Shown piece after piece: positions 27,301-39,462 of a DNA stretch of 64,000 bases. The notes beneath the pieces were generated by a model. The model ran no database searches and was not told where the DNA came from. It was given only the letters and a program-made list of their open reading frames with translations. Numbering within the stretch: the stretch's first letter is position 1; every line of letters begins with the position of its first letter. Made by a program: the position numbers and the translations under genes. The stretch spans positions 1,285,001-1,349,000 of the forward strand of contig NC_066594.1 in assembly GCF_905475345.1 (NCBI RefSeq), in the 5' to 3' direction. The DNA is from Vespula vulgaris. Taxonomy: Eukaryota > Arthropoda > Insecta > Hymenoptera > Vespidae.

Positions 27301-28559
27301 AAAAACGGATTCCCATTGCCACCCGTCGCGCGAGCTCATCCGCAATTTGTTTTCCATGCGTACGATACTCGTTCCGAGGTATCTCCTTGGATGCACCCTC
27401 GTCGAACGTCGAAAGGAGAGCGAGAGAGATGGTGGACGAACTAACGAAGTAAAAGGAAAAAATAGTTCTGTGAACCGCGTCGTATCCTCTGCCAATCGTC
27501 GGCTGCATGTCAATGAGTCGCGACCGACGAAAGGGAAGAGAAAGAAGAAAGCGAGAAGAGAGAAAGGAAGAGGAGTACGTATTTGTTTCTGTTCTTTGGC
27601 AAGCAAGAAACCGTGAGAAAAGGAATTTCTTAAGAGAATTTGTCGCACGTTCGAAGGACTTCCAGCTACGAACTTCAGGACACGTTTTATCTACATTCGC
27701 AATGTCTATTTTTCTTTCTATTTCTCTTTCTCTGTTACTTTGTCTTTATCCCTGTCTCTCACTTTCTCATTGTGTTTTATGTTCGTGGAAAGGTGTATAG
27801 TACTTCGACGTATGCAGAATCTCATAAAAGATGTCGTCGAATGCAACTCACGCTGTCTAGTACAATTTGGATAATGCATGGCGCGCGTTCCTACCTTGCG
27901 CCGGCTTATCATTATGGAAAACTCGCTCGCGAAACGAACGTGTGAAATTAAGAGAGCTGTATACCGATCGTCGATAAACATACATAAATATATCTACTTA
28001 TATACAAAGCTTAAATATGAAAACGACTTCTACGATTCCAAGAACCGTTAATGAAATAAATAGAGACATCGTGTCAAGTGTTGATTTATTGAACGTTACG
28101 ATGTAAATAAACGCGTTTCACCGTGTACGTTATATACATACTCTGTCCTTTGAATGCGTCGTCTCTTTCATATAACTCGCTTTTAAAGATTCAAAGGATA
28201 GAAAGCTTACTCGTTATTCGTCCCTTTTCGTTAATAATTTGTAATAAGAGAAAGAACACGACTAGGTCGTTATCCAATCAGAGACGAATATGTCGGGGGA
28301 AGAAGGAGACCGTAGCGCCCCCCAGCGTATGTTTCGCCAATGAACACAACCCCCGCCAGACGGAAAATGAAAAGAGAGAGAGAAAAAGAGAGAGGGAGGA
28401 AGAAGAGAGAGAAAGAGAGAAACGAAAAGAGAAACAGAGGAAGCAGGAAGGTACTCGAGGGTGACTAACGAGAGGGGTATAGATGGCGTGGGGGAGAAGG
28501 AATAAAGGAAGGTTGTTCGCGGTGAGAGAGAGAGGGAGAGAAAGAAAGAGAGAGAGATG

Positions 28560-28781
28560 GAGAAAAAGAGTCGCGTCGCCGAGGGAAAACGTCATCAAAG
28601 TCGCTCGACGTCATCGTATCGTTGTCGTTCTCGCAGAAGGGGACGCCTCGTAGTAGGCAACCCGACCGGCAGTCTCGAGCGAAGTGTCACGGAAACGGGC
28701 GACGCTTTTTTTTCCTGATCTGTTTCTCTTATTTTCTTTATAAATATATATATATATTAATATATATATCATATATCTCTC

Positions 28782-28820
<39 letters not shown>

Positions 28821-29050
28821 TCCCTCTTTTTCTCTCCTTCTTTCTACTCTCCTCGTTTCTCTCGAGCGCGCGATCGCGAAAAAAAGTATTACAATAGGAA
28901 GTGGAGACGCATGAGAGGACGGGTGGCCGTCGGGAGAGAAGCGCATCGATCCGCGACTGCACGAACTGCATGAACGGGCGATGTTGCGATGTGCGCGGAA
29001 AAACGTTACCGTCGATAATAACGGACGATAGTGAGTCGAAATAGAACACG
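28560..29050. promoter_or_regulatory. CpG-rich island with paired CGTCA motifs
   Basis: A CpG-rich block upstream of the ZUP1-type gene. Two CGTCA (CRE half-site) motifs occur close together near 28590-28615, one as GACGTCATCG. A TA microsatellite and a CT tract lie inside the block (28742-28816). If ZUP1 has a non-coding first exon, this is a possible start region: an acceptor-like CAACAG lies about 34 bases before its ATG at 30877. Confidence 0.25.
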
Positions 29051-29189
29051 CGAGTGTACTCGTTTTATTCTTTGCTAGTTGTTATTGAAAAAGCGCAGCA
29101 CTTTCTAAATGGGTCAAGTCGAGCCGGCGACACCACGATATGCAAGAAGCATTGCCACCGCGAATCACTGCTTGGCCTAGTTTCTTCTT

Positions 29190-29335
29190 CCTCCTCTACC
29201 ACCATCGACACAACCACCACCACTATCGCTACCACCACCACCACCACCACCACCACCACCACCACCATCACCTCCACCACCACCTCCATCACCACCACCA
29301 CCACCACCACCACCACTACCACCACTACTACGACT
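29190..29335. repeat. (CAC)n/(CCA)n trinucleotide tract
   Basis: A long ACC/CAC trinucleotide array with a few CTC, ATC and TAC variants. All forward frames read poly-His, poly-Thr or poly-Pro, and reverse frames read poly-Val or poly-Gly, so the overlapping ORFs are products of the repeat rather than genes. Confidence 0.9.
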
Positions 29336-29660
29336 ATCTTCAACTTCAACTCTACCACCTCCTTCACCTCGTTCTCGAGGGCAAACGAGTAAAGGGTGAG
29401 TGGGATAACGGTGGCATTTCACGCGGCTACCGACGCCGGTGACTCGATTTACAAAGTCTCTTCCATCTTCCTATTATCGTCGTTTTAATAGTCGTCATAG
29501 TTATCGCGTCGCCATGGATTACGACCGTTCTCCTCCGTGATTCGTGCCTTTCGGCTAACCTGAGTGCATCGATCAACGACTACTCGTAGCCGAATACAGC
29601 CGAATAATAAACCGAGCCGAGGTTATCATTGACTAGGTGAGAGCGAGAAAGAGAGAGAGA

Positions 29661-29698
<38 letters not shown>

Positions 29699-30309
29699 GA
29701 AAGAGAGAAAAAAAAAAAGAAATAGAGAGAGTCACCTTACAACTATTTCTCGTAAAACCGACCTTCTTGGCCTTCATCCGTTCTTGTCTACTCTATGAAA
29801 CAACGACCAACGTCTTCCTTTTTCAAAAATTACGAACGTCGTATGTATGTATCCATATATGTATTATGTATCTATGTATCCATGTATGAAACCTCTACGC
29901 GCGCACATGATGTGCACGCATACCTTCGTTATTTACAACGATACGAATCGAGAACATCGTTGCATCCACTTTATTGATAGTTATCTCTTACATAGTTATT
30001 AGCTACTCCTACTGATAATTATCTCGATTAAACAAATTAATATTAACTTAAATTAACATGTCCCCACGGATTGTGATCGTTGTAAGTATTAAAAATAACA
30101 CTTGAAAAATAGTTCTTATGTCATTTTTTTTCTTCTCTTTCTCTCTCTCTCTTTTTTTTATTTCTACAGAAGAATTATCATTGTCTCTTGTGAATTCATC
30201 GTCGCATCGAAGCGATATCGTATCGACGCGCAACCCCTCGTTGAAATATCGATTCTCCCGAGAAACGATTGGAAAGATTATCTCTCGTTTTGTCAAAGCG
30301 TTTACGCGC

Positions 30310-30382
30310 TTTCTTTTCTCTTTCTCTCTCTCTTTCTCTTTCTCTCTATTTATCTCTCTTTCTCTCTTTCATTCTCTCTCTG

Positions 30383-30455
<73 letters not shown>

Positions 30456-30460
30456 CTTCA
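30310..30460. repeat. (CT)n tract upstream of ZUP1
   Basis: A long CT array with TTT and GT interruptions, about 420 bases before the ZUP1 start codon. All ORFs over it are Ser/Leu/Phe runs. Confidence 0.85.
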
Positions 30461-30876
30461 AATTCGTCGAGATACATCGTCGATATTTTAAGAGAATATG
30501 GAAGATTGATGTAACACAATGTTAGTGTAAAAATTCTGCGCGAGGTCTCGCGGAAAATGTTTCTAAAAAAAGGATGCAACGTTGTCCTTGACGCTTTTAC
30601 TTGCAATGAAATAACACTTGCATTATCGATCACACCACCGCGGCATCTTCGTGAGAACTTTCTCTCTCGTGTATGTATACATTCACGCGATCGTTACCTT
30701 TCTTCCTTTCCCTTTCTTTCTTAAAGAATTTAACATTCCGAGATTTTGATGTTTATCAAAATCGAAAAATAGATCTACAAAGCTACAGAAATTTTGTTTT
30801 CCTTTCTTTTTTTTCTATCTTTTTTTTTTTGAATTCTTACAACAGAACGTCGTAAGGTTTCCTGTATACGTTAAAA

Positions 30877-33800
30877 ATGGCTACGAACAAACCACCGGAG
30901 ATGAATTACACGTGCGAGATCTGTGGATCGGAGGGTCTCAACGACGAAGAAATGAGATCTCATATGGTACTTTATCATCTGCAAGGGGCTGCCAATTGCC
31001 CATTCTGTGATCTCGACGAAATCTCGCCGGCGGAAATGCTAGTTCACGTGAATAGCGCTCATTTGGATTACTTAACACCGAGGTAAACGCTCGATTAAAC
31101 GATATTAGTGGTTTGTAATTTTTTTTTTTAGTGTTGAATAAAATATACGTTATGATGCACGCACGAAAGCTAAGATAATGCATTATATACGCGCGCGCAT
31201 TTCTGTATATATATATATATATGTGTATGTCCTTATATTTTATCTAAGGCGCGGGAAATAATTTCCTAAAAATATACTAGGTGTCGCTCGTGTCACATAA
31301 ATTTAACTGGATTAGAAAATTCGTTAATAATGATTTATTATATTTAAATGAAATTTGACGAAATACGTGTAGGCTTATTAAAGTTTTTTGAATGCTTTAC
31401 GATAAACACGATGTCGATAGTAATTGTGGTGACATAATTTTTATTCGTATTTTGTTGAAATTTGTAAAACTGTTCAATGGAAAATTTAACGATTACAAGT
31501 CAATATTGGCGGTATTATTAGGCAAGATATGTTGAATCATGTGAGAACATTTGTGTGCTCTTTATCATATTTCACAAAACAGTATAAAAGTTACGGAATG
31601 GCTGATATAATAAAGAAAAGAAAACGGTATGAGTTGTATTGAACTTTTATGAACGATTATTAGTTTTTGATAAATGATTACTTCACTTGCTTAAAATTAA
31701 GTTATGACAATTATTGATTATTCTAATCATTAAAGTACTCCAGAAAACGATATGCTGGCCTTTATCGATGATGACTCTACAATGGAGGATCACAGACATG
31801 ACGAGTGCCGTGGTCCTTCTCCGTCTATGTCTCTTAGGCCACCGCATCTTCAAAATGGTTGGGCTGCTTCTCATAGTTCTCGTATGCAACAACAGAATTC
31901 TAAAGCCCGTAAACTGGATGCGCCAGCTAGTAGTCCCAATGTAAACAATAATAATAACAACAACGACAACAGCAATGCTAATAGCGGTAAGATTTGAGCG
32001 ATATTGATATAGTGCCTAACGGTTTCGAGAAATTATAATATAATCTTTTCAGTATTGGAAGGTTCGGCAGGCCATGGATCCCCATTGCGCTCTGGCCTAA
32101 ATCTTCAATTACGCTCGCATGCTTCTCCTAAATTAGCTGTTCAGGAGTGTCCAATGTGTCCATATAGTTCAGACAGTCCATTAAGACTGGAAGAACATAT
32201 CAATCGACAACATTTTGATCTCACTTCTCCATCTTTTCCACCTTCGTCACCTCCAACTAAAGATGGTGTCTTCAACTGCCCTTTATGCATAACTTCGTTT
32301 CCCAATTCCTCTGATCTCGAATTACATGTTAATATCGAACACAAAGATATACTCAGGTAAATTCATCTTTACAATTAATACATAAGAGATTATCTGTTAG
32401 ACAATCTAATCATGATAAACAAATAATGTGAATGAATTTATATTTATCAGTCCTGCAAATGGTACGGCATTACAATCTGATCTGGCTACTATCGGTAGTG
32501 ATACACCTCCCTGCCCAGTTTGTCTCAGTACATCGTTCAAAAATAATGACGACCTAACGTTACACATCGAAGAGCATTTTAACAAAAAAAGTACTCCATC
32601 TCCCATAACACCAGACCTTTCAACAGATAGAATGTTGGCAAAAGATATGGAAAGGCGAGAAAAAGAAGTTAGAAAATTACGCGAACAACGCGAATTTGAA
32701 ATGTTACGAGCACAATACGGAATGGACAATCAGGGTAATTTCAGAGAGCAAAGTGTAACTAATATGCAACGTGCCGTTCTTGCGGGCGAAATGACGGTAG
32801 CAGATTTTTATGAAAGACAAACAGGGTTAACGGTTGCTGAAAGCAGCGGTATCGATGATAGCAGTTCTTGTACACGTGGTAAGACGTTATCATTATATCG
32901 AAAAACAATTTATATCGAATGATACATACGAGAATGTTGTTACAGGGCTGGTTCCCAAGATACGAGCTGTTAGTCAAACATGCAGTAATGTAGTAAATAC
33001 ATGGATGTGTTCTACAGTGGATCATTATGCTTCTACTTATGGAGACAAAGGCTGGGGCTGTGGCTATAGGAATATGCAAATGTTGATTTCATCTCTTTTA
33101 CAGCATACTGGATACAATGAGTTAGTGTACAAAGCTTGGAGTTCTGGCCTTGATAGTGGAAGTACCACTGACAATCCTTTGCGTAGTTCTATGCCCTCCA
33201 TATCTAGGCTCCAGAAAATGATAGAATGGGCTTGGGCTCAAGGTTTTGATATTCAAGGTGCTGAGCAACTTGGTGGTAAACTTATGAACACTAGGAAATG
33301 GATTGGTGCTACGGAAGTCATAACTTTGTTATCCAGTTTAAAAATAAAGTACGTTCCATGATATTTCTCTATTCTGTTAGTTATATAACATAAAATTTTT
33401 CTTATACAGATGTCAGCTAGTAGACTTCCATAGACCCACCAGCGTTGATGGAGGACATCCTGAAATGTTTAATTGGGTGTTGCAATATTTCCAGAGATGT
33501 GACGATTTTAAACCACCACTTTATTTGCAACATCAAGGTAATTGAAAGGAATTGTATTACATATATTACATATAAGTATTTGCTAAATGAAATATATTTT
33601 TAGGACATAGCAGAACGATAATAGGTGTAGAACGACTAAGAGATGGTTCTATTACTATGTTAGTATTAGATCCAAGTCACAGTCCATCACAAATGGCACA
33701 ATTTAATAGTACGAGTAGTGCACCTGGTGCAATGCGACTTGTGCGTAAATCAACTGCTGCGATGAAAGCTAGACAGTATCAAGTAGTTGCTGTAACTGGT

Positions 33801-34000
33801 ATTATGGATACGGAAGAACAGTACCAAGTAAGTTAATTCTATTTTTTACAACGGAAAACATTCGTTATAGCAAACTCACCAACCTTATAGCTTTTCAACT
33901 TCTTAGAGTTTCAAAAAAATTATATATATAAATACCCTTACATTATAATTTACAGCAAAGTAAAGTATTACGTTCCATGCGTGTTCCACAAGATAGGTGA
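30877..34000 (+). CDS. ZUP1: ZUP1/ZUFSP-type K63-specific deubiquitinase
   Basis: Homologue of ZUP1, a C78-family cysteine protease with a UFM1-peptidase-like fold that cleaves K63-linked ubiquitin chains and acts in genome maintenance. Coding exons: 30877-31082, 31736-31986, 32053-32356, 32451-32878, 32946-33348, 33410-33537, 33604-33827, 33956-34000. They total 662 residues (human 578); all phases agree. Five C2H2-type fingers run through the N-terminal half (for example CEICGS...H, CPFCDL...H, CPMCPY...H, CPLCIT...H, CPVCLS...H). A charged helical stretch follows (KDMERREKEVRKLREQREFE). The peptidase domain shows the catalytic cysteine in GWGCGYRN (Cys435), His575 in GHSRTIIG and Asp596 in LVLDP. 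An Asn-rich run lies at the end of exon 2. A 34-base 5' leader follows an AG, so a non-coding first exon upstream is likely. Confidence 0.94.
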
Positions 34001-35785
34001 GAGTTGCTGGTCCAAATGAAAGCACAACCGTGTCCGAAGATAATAGACTGCCTCAAACCGTTCTTATCCAGCATCCTTGAAATTACGTGACCGCAATGCT
34101 TTAGGTTTATCACTAGCATACTTGCCTCCATTATAGTAGCAGCAAAATGATTATGTAATAATATATTCTTGCATTTCTAGCATGAATAATGAACTGGCTC
34201 CTTGACACATTATGTGTTTTATGCGTGCGTCGCGGTAAAAAAATTTCAGAATTAAAATTATATCAAAATTTTGGTACAATTCGCTTATTAAATTTGTCAA
34301 GCACAAAAAATTCTAATTCTTTACGGAATTACGGTGTTTCATGTAAATTATATTCTGATAAAATTATTACTACTTCTGGAAGCACCTTTATTATCATGTA
34401 CGAGTAAAAGGATATAAGACAATTTACTGATAAAACTATCAAAAGATAATTATAATTCCATTGCCATTCCTTATTCAAGAATGTTCTACTCGATTTTCGT
34501 CGTACTTAAACAGGCTGTGTTAACTTCGATCCGGCCAATCCTCCTATGGCGATCGATTATACCAATTGAAAAAGCGTCCTGGCAGAGCTTGGAAAACAAA
34601 ACTCTTTCGTAGCTGTGATGCGATTATTTAATGCTGATCGTTCGTCTATCATAAACATTTTTAGAGATGCTCCAATATCGATGTCAATGCAGTATTGTCT
34701 CGCTCTCTGTCTCTTTGTGTATGATATACCTTTGTATCAAAATGCTGTCAATTTTCACTCGATATTGAATGCCAGTGGGTATATACATGCATATATATAT
34801 ATGTGCATGTGTATATACATACATACAACCACATACACACATATAAACAGTATAATAAAATTTTATATGACAAACAAAATTATTCTTGGACGTGTATTAA
34901 CAGCTTCTGTATAATTGGGAGCATCTAAAGAAATGTTTCTGTCCATATACCTACACCCTATATATTTACACACAAGAACACACTTGCACATTTTACATCA
35001 CATTCCACTCACTCACATATAAAGTACAACTACTTTCATACTAATTACAAATATTCTATTTAATTATTCAATTAACTTAAGACTAACCGTGCCCTAGCTC
35101 ATAAGTCCAATGCAATGCTGTGAATGAGAAACAAACGAAACTACAGTCCATTTACTTGTTATTTATATTATATACTTAATCGTTACGTGAATTAGCAAAT
35201 TCTTATTATTACTCTTATATTTCAGAAATTATACTGAAATATTATTAAGGTCTATTTATTATAGTTAAAATTTTTGCGGAGACCATTAAAAAAAGTGACA
35301 ATTTATCACAATGAAAGCGTCACTCATTGTTTTATAGTTTCAATATTTATGATGCACCAGTCATATGTAAATTCGTCTTTCGGCTCAATAGGACCACACG
35401 CAATAACTATGACTGATGGCAAACTACCAAAAATAATTATTATACATATGTAACAAATTTTGCCATGAATTGATTAAAGATTTGTTCATTATTATGGAGT
35501 GTTCAGGGAAACCAAGCTGTGGAATTGTTATGCAAGAGTAAAAACTTTCGCATTAGCCACATGTCAAATTAAAATATATGCTTTGTTAGAATTCCCAACA
35601 CAATCTTGCTTTTTATTTCCAAGCTCTCATAACAATATATTTTAGATTATAAAAGATAAATTTATGAGATATACATTCTACAAGAATGTTACAATTGTAA
35701 TATAGTTTTATAATATTATTTTATTCCCAAAGTGGTCTCGATGTTAAATTTCTAATTTATATTTATTTATAAACTTTCTTTACAG
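34001..35785. other. Region between ZUP1 and an orphan 3' exon
   Basis: Mostly AT-rich, with an AATAAA at 34854-34859. A stretch at 34000-34140 is less AT-rich and has a chance minus frame. Weak coding-like bits near 35360-35440 and 35510-35570 could be exons of the gene that ends at 35895, but splice phases could not be joined convincingly. Confidence 0.4.
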
Positions 35786-35895
35786 CCAAAGCTTTAAATG
35801 AAATTATTCACATTATTTTAAAATTTCAACCATGGCAAGATACGGATCACGATATAGTAAATGAATATCAGTATAGAAGGAGCTCTTTTAGTTAA
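35786..35895 (+). CDS. Orphan C-terminal exon of an unrecognised gene
   Basis: A good acceptor (CTTTCTTTACAG ending at 35785) leads into a frame entered with two bases of a split codon. It encodes about 36 residues, rich in acidic and aromatic residues (NEIIHII, QPWQDTDHDIV, YQYRRS), and stops with TAA at 35893-35895. An AATAAA overlaps the stop codon (35894-35899). The composition looks protein-like and differs from the surrounding AT-rich DNA. I do not recognise the family, and the upstream exons were not found. It could be an alternative end of the ZUP1 transcript, but the phase does not match its last donors. Confidence 0.35.
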
Positions 35896-36264
35896 TAAAT
35901 AATTATATTAAGAATAATTTATTAATCACTTTTGGTATAAGTAAATAAAAATTGGTTGTATAAGAAGTAAACAATATAGTTATTCACTGTATATATTTCA
36001 CTGTTCTACTACTGTAATCTTATCAACATATTATGCAATAACGTTGCATATCATATGATATAACATAGATACATAATATTAAAATAACATTACTTATTTT
36101 ATTATAATTTAAACCTGTATATTTCATTTTTAAATTATTCTACATAATACTAAATTATTTACAAATAAAAATAAACACAAAACATCTGTAACCACAGCAT
36201 TTTTGTAATACAGATAATAATTACAACGATGGAAGTTGCAAAATATTGTTTACTCTTTGATGTA
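35896..36264. other. COX17 3' flank
   Basis: AT-rich. TTTATT at 36098-36103 reads AATAAA on the minus strand, about 160 bases past the COX17 stop, and is the likely poly(A) signal. Confidence 0.5.
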
Positions 36265-36391
36265 TTATATATTAAATCCCATTGAACGCATACAGCTTTT
36301 ATGAGCCTCTATAAGTTCTCTACAATTTTCTTCTCCTCTTTCTATAATACTGCAATACAAATGTACATTTTCATTTGATATTACATATAAA

Positions 36392-36431
<40 letters not shown>

Positions 36432-36678
36432 ATAATCATTTAAATTAAATACTTCACAAAAAAAAACAGTACTAATCCAAAATAAAAGAAAATTTTTAAT
36501 GATTAAAAAGAATTAATGAAACTTCTTTCTAATTCTGTCAATATAACATAACCTATTAATAATGTAATACAACTTACCATGAATCTCTCGCCTTTTTTGT
36601 TTCAGGACAAGCACAACAAGGCTTCAATTTTTTATCCCCTTCAGGTTTTGTTTCTGCTTTCAATGGTGCATTACCCAT
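36265..36678 (-). CDS. COX17: COX17 mitochondrial copper chaperone
   Basis: Small intermembrane-space chaperone that hands Cu(I) to SCO1 and COX11 for cytochrome c oxidase assembly. Two minus-strand coding exons, 36678-36578 and 36349-36265, joined inside a Cys codon (TG|T), give 61 residues. This is the usual family length. The copper-binding Cys pair is at 21-22 (KPCCACP). The twin CX9C motif is complete: Cys24-x9-Cys34 and Cys43-x9-Cys53. There is no classical presequence, as expected for a MIA40 substrate. The intron is 228 bases and contains an AT microsatellite (about 36394-36428). The start is the only ATG in frame before the motif. Confidence 0.96.
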
Positions 36679-37736
36679 CTTTTATAAATAAATATTCCTT
36701 CCAGAATACGTATAAAGCAACGTGAGCCGCAAAGAACTAAGAATTATAATAATTCAAATATCAAGCAACTTATTATACGTCAATATTAGCTACTTCCTAA
36801 CGTACCGACGCTTAAACGTTGATTATCGAGTGTCGATAACATGTACAATACTTTATAAGAGAAGCGAAACGTAATTACACGATTCGAACACGACGCAGAT
36901 TGTTATTATAACTAACCCCTCCATTATATAACCATCTTACCACACTAATAAAAATAATGTTTTGGATTATATCGAATAAAGGTTAGGATAAACACGTTCT
37001 ATCGAACGACGTAAACAAAAACGAAATCAAAATATTTGGAAAGTTATATCGAAACTTGTACGTTCAAATATCTGACATCATCACAAAAAATTATAGTTTT
37101 ATTTATCCTTATTCGATTTTTATATACTTCAAGAATTTCAAAACGGAATAACAAAAAGAAATAGAAGAAAATATCCTTTATTCGCGGAAACCACGAGAGA
37201 CCGATTTGAAAATGTCGCGTGCCTGCACGTTCCTCAGGTGTGTACGCTAAACATAAGAGACGTATCGCTACGCACAAGACTCGAATAATCTACCAACGGT
37301 AAGATTATTATTCCCCTTTTCTTCGTCTCGTTGTATCTTTCTTTGCCAAATCTCGTTTCACTCGGATATGTTTTATTTAAGCACGATCTACCTTCCTGAC
37401 CCAAGAACAATAGAATGACTTTCTGAAATTGAAATTCGGATCACGTTTCCGGATAACATTACAACGTCAGCCATTCAACGCGAAACTGAAGAATCGAATT
37501 CCGTGAATCGCCTGAAAGTTGTTTTTCTCTTATCCGTTATAAATTTTCCTTCATTTCCGTTCATTCTAATATTACATAAAAAGTCTCGGATAATAAAATA
37601 ACGGAATAAATTCATATCCTTTCGATATGAATCAACCATAACCTTTTCACGCTTTATTTCTTTCGCTTATTAAGTTTGTACGAAATATCGTCTAGGTTGA
37701 AAACAGAGCAGACAATTTAATAATACGTAAACCATT
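36679..37736. other. Upstream region of COX17
   Basis: It contains the COX17 promoter on the minus strand. No TATA box is evident. The short minus ORF at 37044-37277 has no splice or family support. Confidence 0.4.
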
Positions 37737-37822
37737 ATGGATACGTTGAAAATTCAGAAAGAGCAGATGTCGTCGACGTCGGGAAAAACGAGATTTTGTA
37801 GCAGGTGTAGATCGGACGACAG
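37737..37822 (+). CDS. Possible first coding exon, unrecognised
   Basis: An ATG at 37737 opens a frame of 28 codons plus two bases, ending at a good donor (ACAG|GTGAAC). The peptide is hydrophilic and includes a CSRC pair (RFCSRCRSDD). I could not find a downstream exon in compatible phase. It may be a real 5' exon of a gene whose next exon lies further on, or chance. Confidence 0.2.
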
Positions 37823-37994
37823 GTGAACGTGGCACGATTCTTGATTATTTCGAAGCGACGTGAAGAGAAGGCGTTAAATCGAGCTACGAAAAGTCGTGGC
37901 TGCGACTTTTCGATATAACATCGAAAATAATCAAATACATTGTGTTTATATACAACGAGATATTAAACACGTATAATACGTGTACTTCGATCTT

Positions 37995-38032
<38 letters not shown>

Positions 38033-38828
38033 TATTTTAATCAATAACACTGAGATCCGTTTAGTATACTATATACATAATATATCGTATATATACGCGT
38101 AAAGATTTTTATGGAGACTCGAGGGTTGCGTCTGGAGTTAATATCTTGTGACGGAAACCTGAGAAAGGATGAAGTCCGACAAATTCACGTCCTTTCTTTT
38201 CAAGTCGAGACGTCTGACTGGAGCTCTATAAGATTGAATTATGTTATGTTATCGACGCAAACGATACATAGCAATAGATTATTTAATTAAAAAAAATAAA
38301 TAAATAAACAAAAAGAGACTCGTCTCTTCGATTATTATGCTTTATACGTTCATATCTTTATACACTTTGGGTTTTCCCAGGACAAAGCGATTTCCGAGTT
38401 GATATCATGACTTCTGGTAAATAAGCTGCGTAGAAGACAACGAACGATCTCGCTGAATACTAAAAGGCTCCCCTTGGCTCGTCCATGAGAACACTGCGTG
38501 GTCGAGCTTCTCGAAAATATTCTTCATGTTAGGAATACGAGTAAGTATCTTCTTCTTCTTCAGTCTTTTTCAGTATTCTCTCGTTCAAAGTTTGCCAGAA
38601 TCGTAATGGGGTATGTGACCATGTGATATGGCTAATTATTAACAGGTATAATATCTCGATTTTTTTTCTTCTTCTTTTTTTTTAAATCCTTTCAAAGAAA
38701 TTTTTATATTATATATATTCATATATATATATGCTTATAAATTCCTAACTTTAACTGTATAGACTCTTTATGTCTATATATGTATATACAAAATCGTTCC
38801 GATAAGATTCTTCTCCAAAACTGACTTG

Positions 38829-39462
38829 AGATTCACTTTTCATTGAATTTCAAACAAATCGAAATATTCCTTCAAATATTTCTTCGACAAGAAGAAAATG
38901 TCGATGGCGATCGTCTTCGTGTACGGTTACGTATGTACACGTTGTACACGTATTTTTCGGTACAATGGTATAACTATAATATAAAGGGACCATTCGTGAC
39001 AATAGTAGAATCGGACAAAAGAAGATTCCATGAAACTTCCTGTTCTCGAAGCATTGCAATATCAAAATTCGCTGTACATAAAATGTAAGACGTCGAAAAT
39101 AATTCTTAATTTTTTTTCTTAACTTTTTTCTTAACTTTTTTTTTCAAGCAAATTTTACAAAGCGATAATCGTTTTATCATTCTTGATTCTGTCCGTAAAT
39201 TAGAATTATCTTCTAAGACGACGCGAGTCTTAACTCGTGTGACATTGCGAAAGAGTCGTGCATTCCAACGAAAAAAAAAAGGAGAAAAAGATTATTTTCA
39301 ACAAAGAAAGAACGAAGCTTTAAAGAACGAAGACCAAATTCGCGTTGCTGAATGCACAATTCCACGAGCAAAACTGGTTTCTGGCAGACAATTAATTCAA
39401 TCGGGACAAGTCGTCTTTCCTTGCGATGATCCGATTTATGACTTATTAAATGCTATTTATTA
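38829..39462 (+). CDS. Possible two-exon gene, unrecognised
   Basis: Two open segments can be joined: about 38829-39084, ending at donor AAAT|GTAAGA, and 39163-39462, after an ACAAAG acceptor that follows a long pyrimidine run. The joined frame is continuous to TAA at 39460-39462. The second part is lysine-rich and then contains IRVAECTIPRAKLVSG and a C-terminal QVVFPCDDPIYDLLNAIY, which look like folded-protein sequence. The first in-frame ATG is at 38933, so the true start may lie there or in an earlier exon. No family was recognised. Weakness: the acceptor is only moderate and the segment before 38829 is low-complexity. Confidence 0.33.

Larger units (their letters stand above)
22108..30876. 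other. Divergent intergenic region between RECK and ZUP1
   Basis: An 8.8-kb region that must contain both promoters. Two CpG-rich islands stand out, about 22625-22850 and 28560-29050. The rest alternates AT-rich DNA with GA/CT, GAAA, CGT and CAC microsatellites. Around 24.3-26.7 kb the DNA is plainer and AT-rich, with one neat hairpin at 25680-25715. Every open frame here that I checked is either a purine/pyrimidine-run artefact or lacks splice support. Confidence 0.55.

Noticed and set aside
27118..27648. Cluster of ORFs on both strands
   Set aside because: Opened by the GAAA microsatellite and mixed purine sequence; low complexity throughout.
29054..29442. Poly-Thr, poly-His and poly-Gly/Val proteins
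   Set aside because: All are readings of a CAC trinucleotide repeat.
30102..30525. Ser/Leu-rich ORFs upstream of ZUP1
   Set aside because: CT microsatellite readings.
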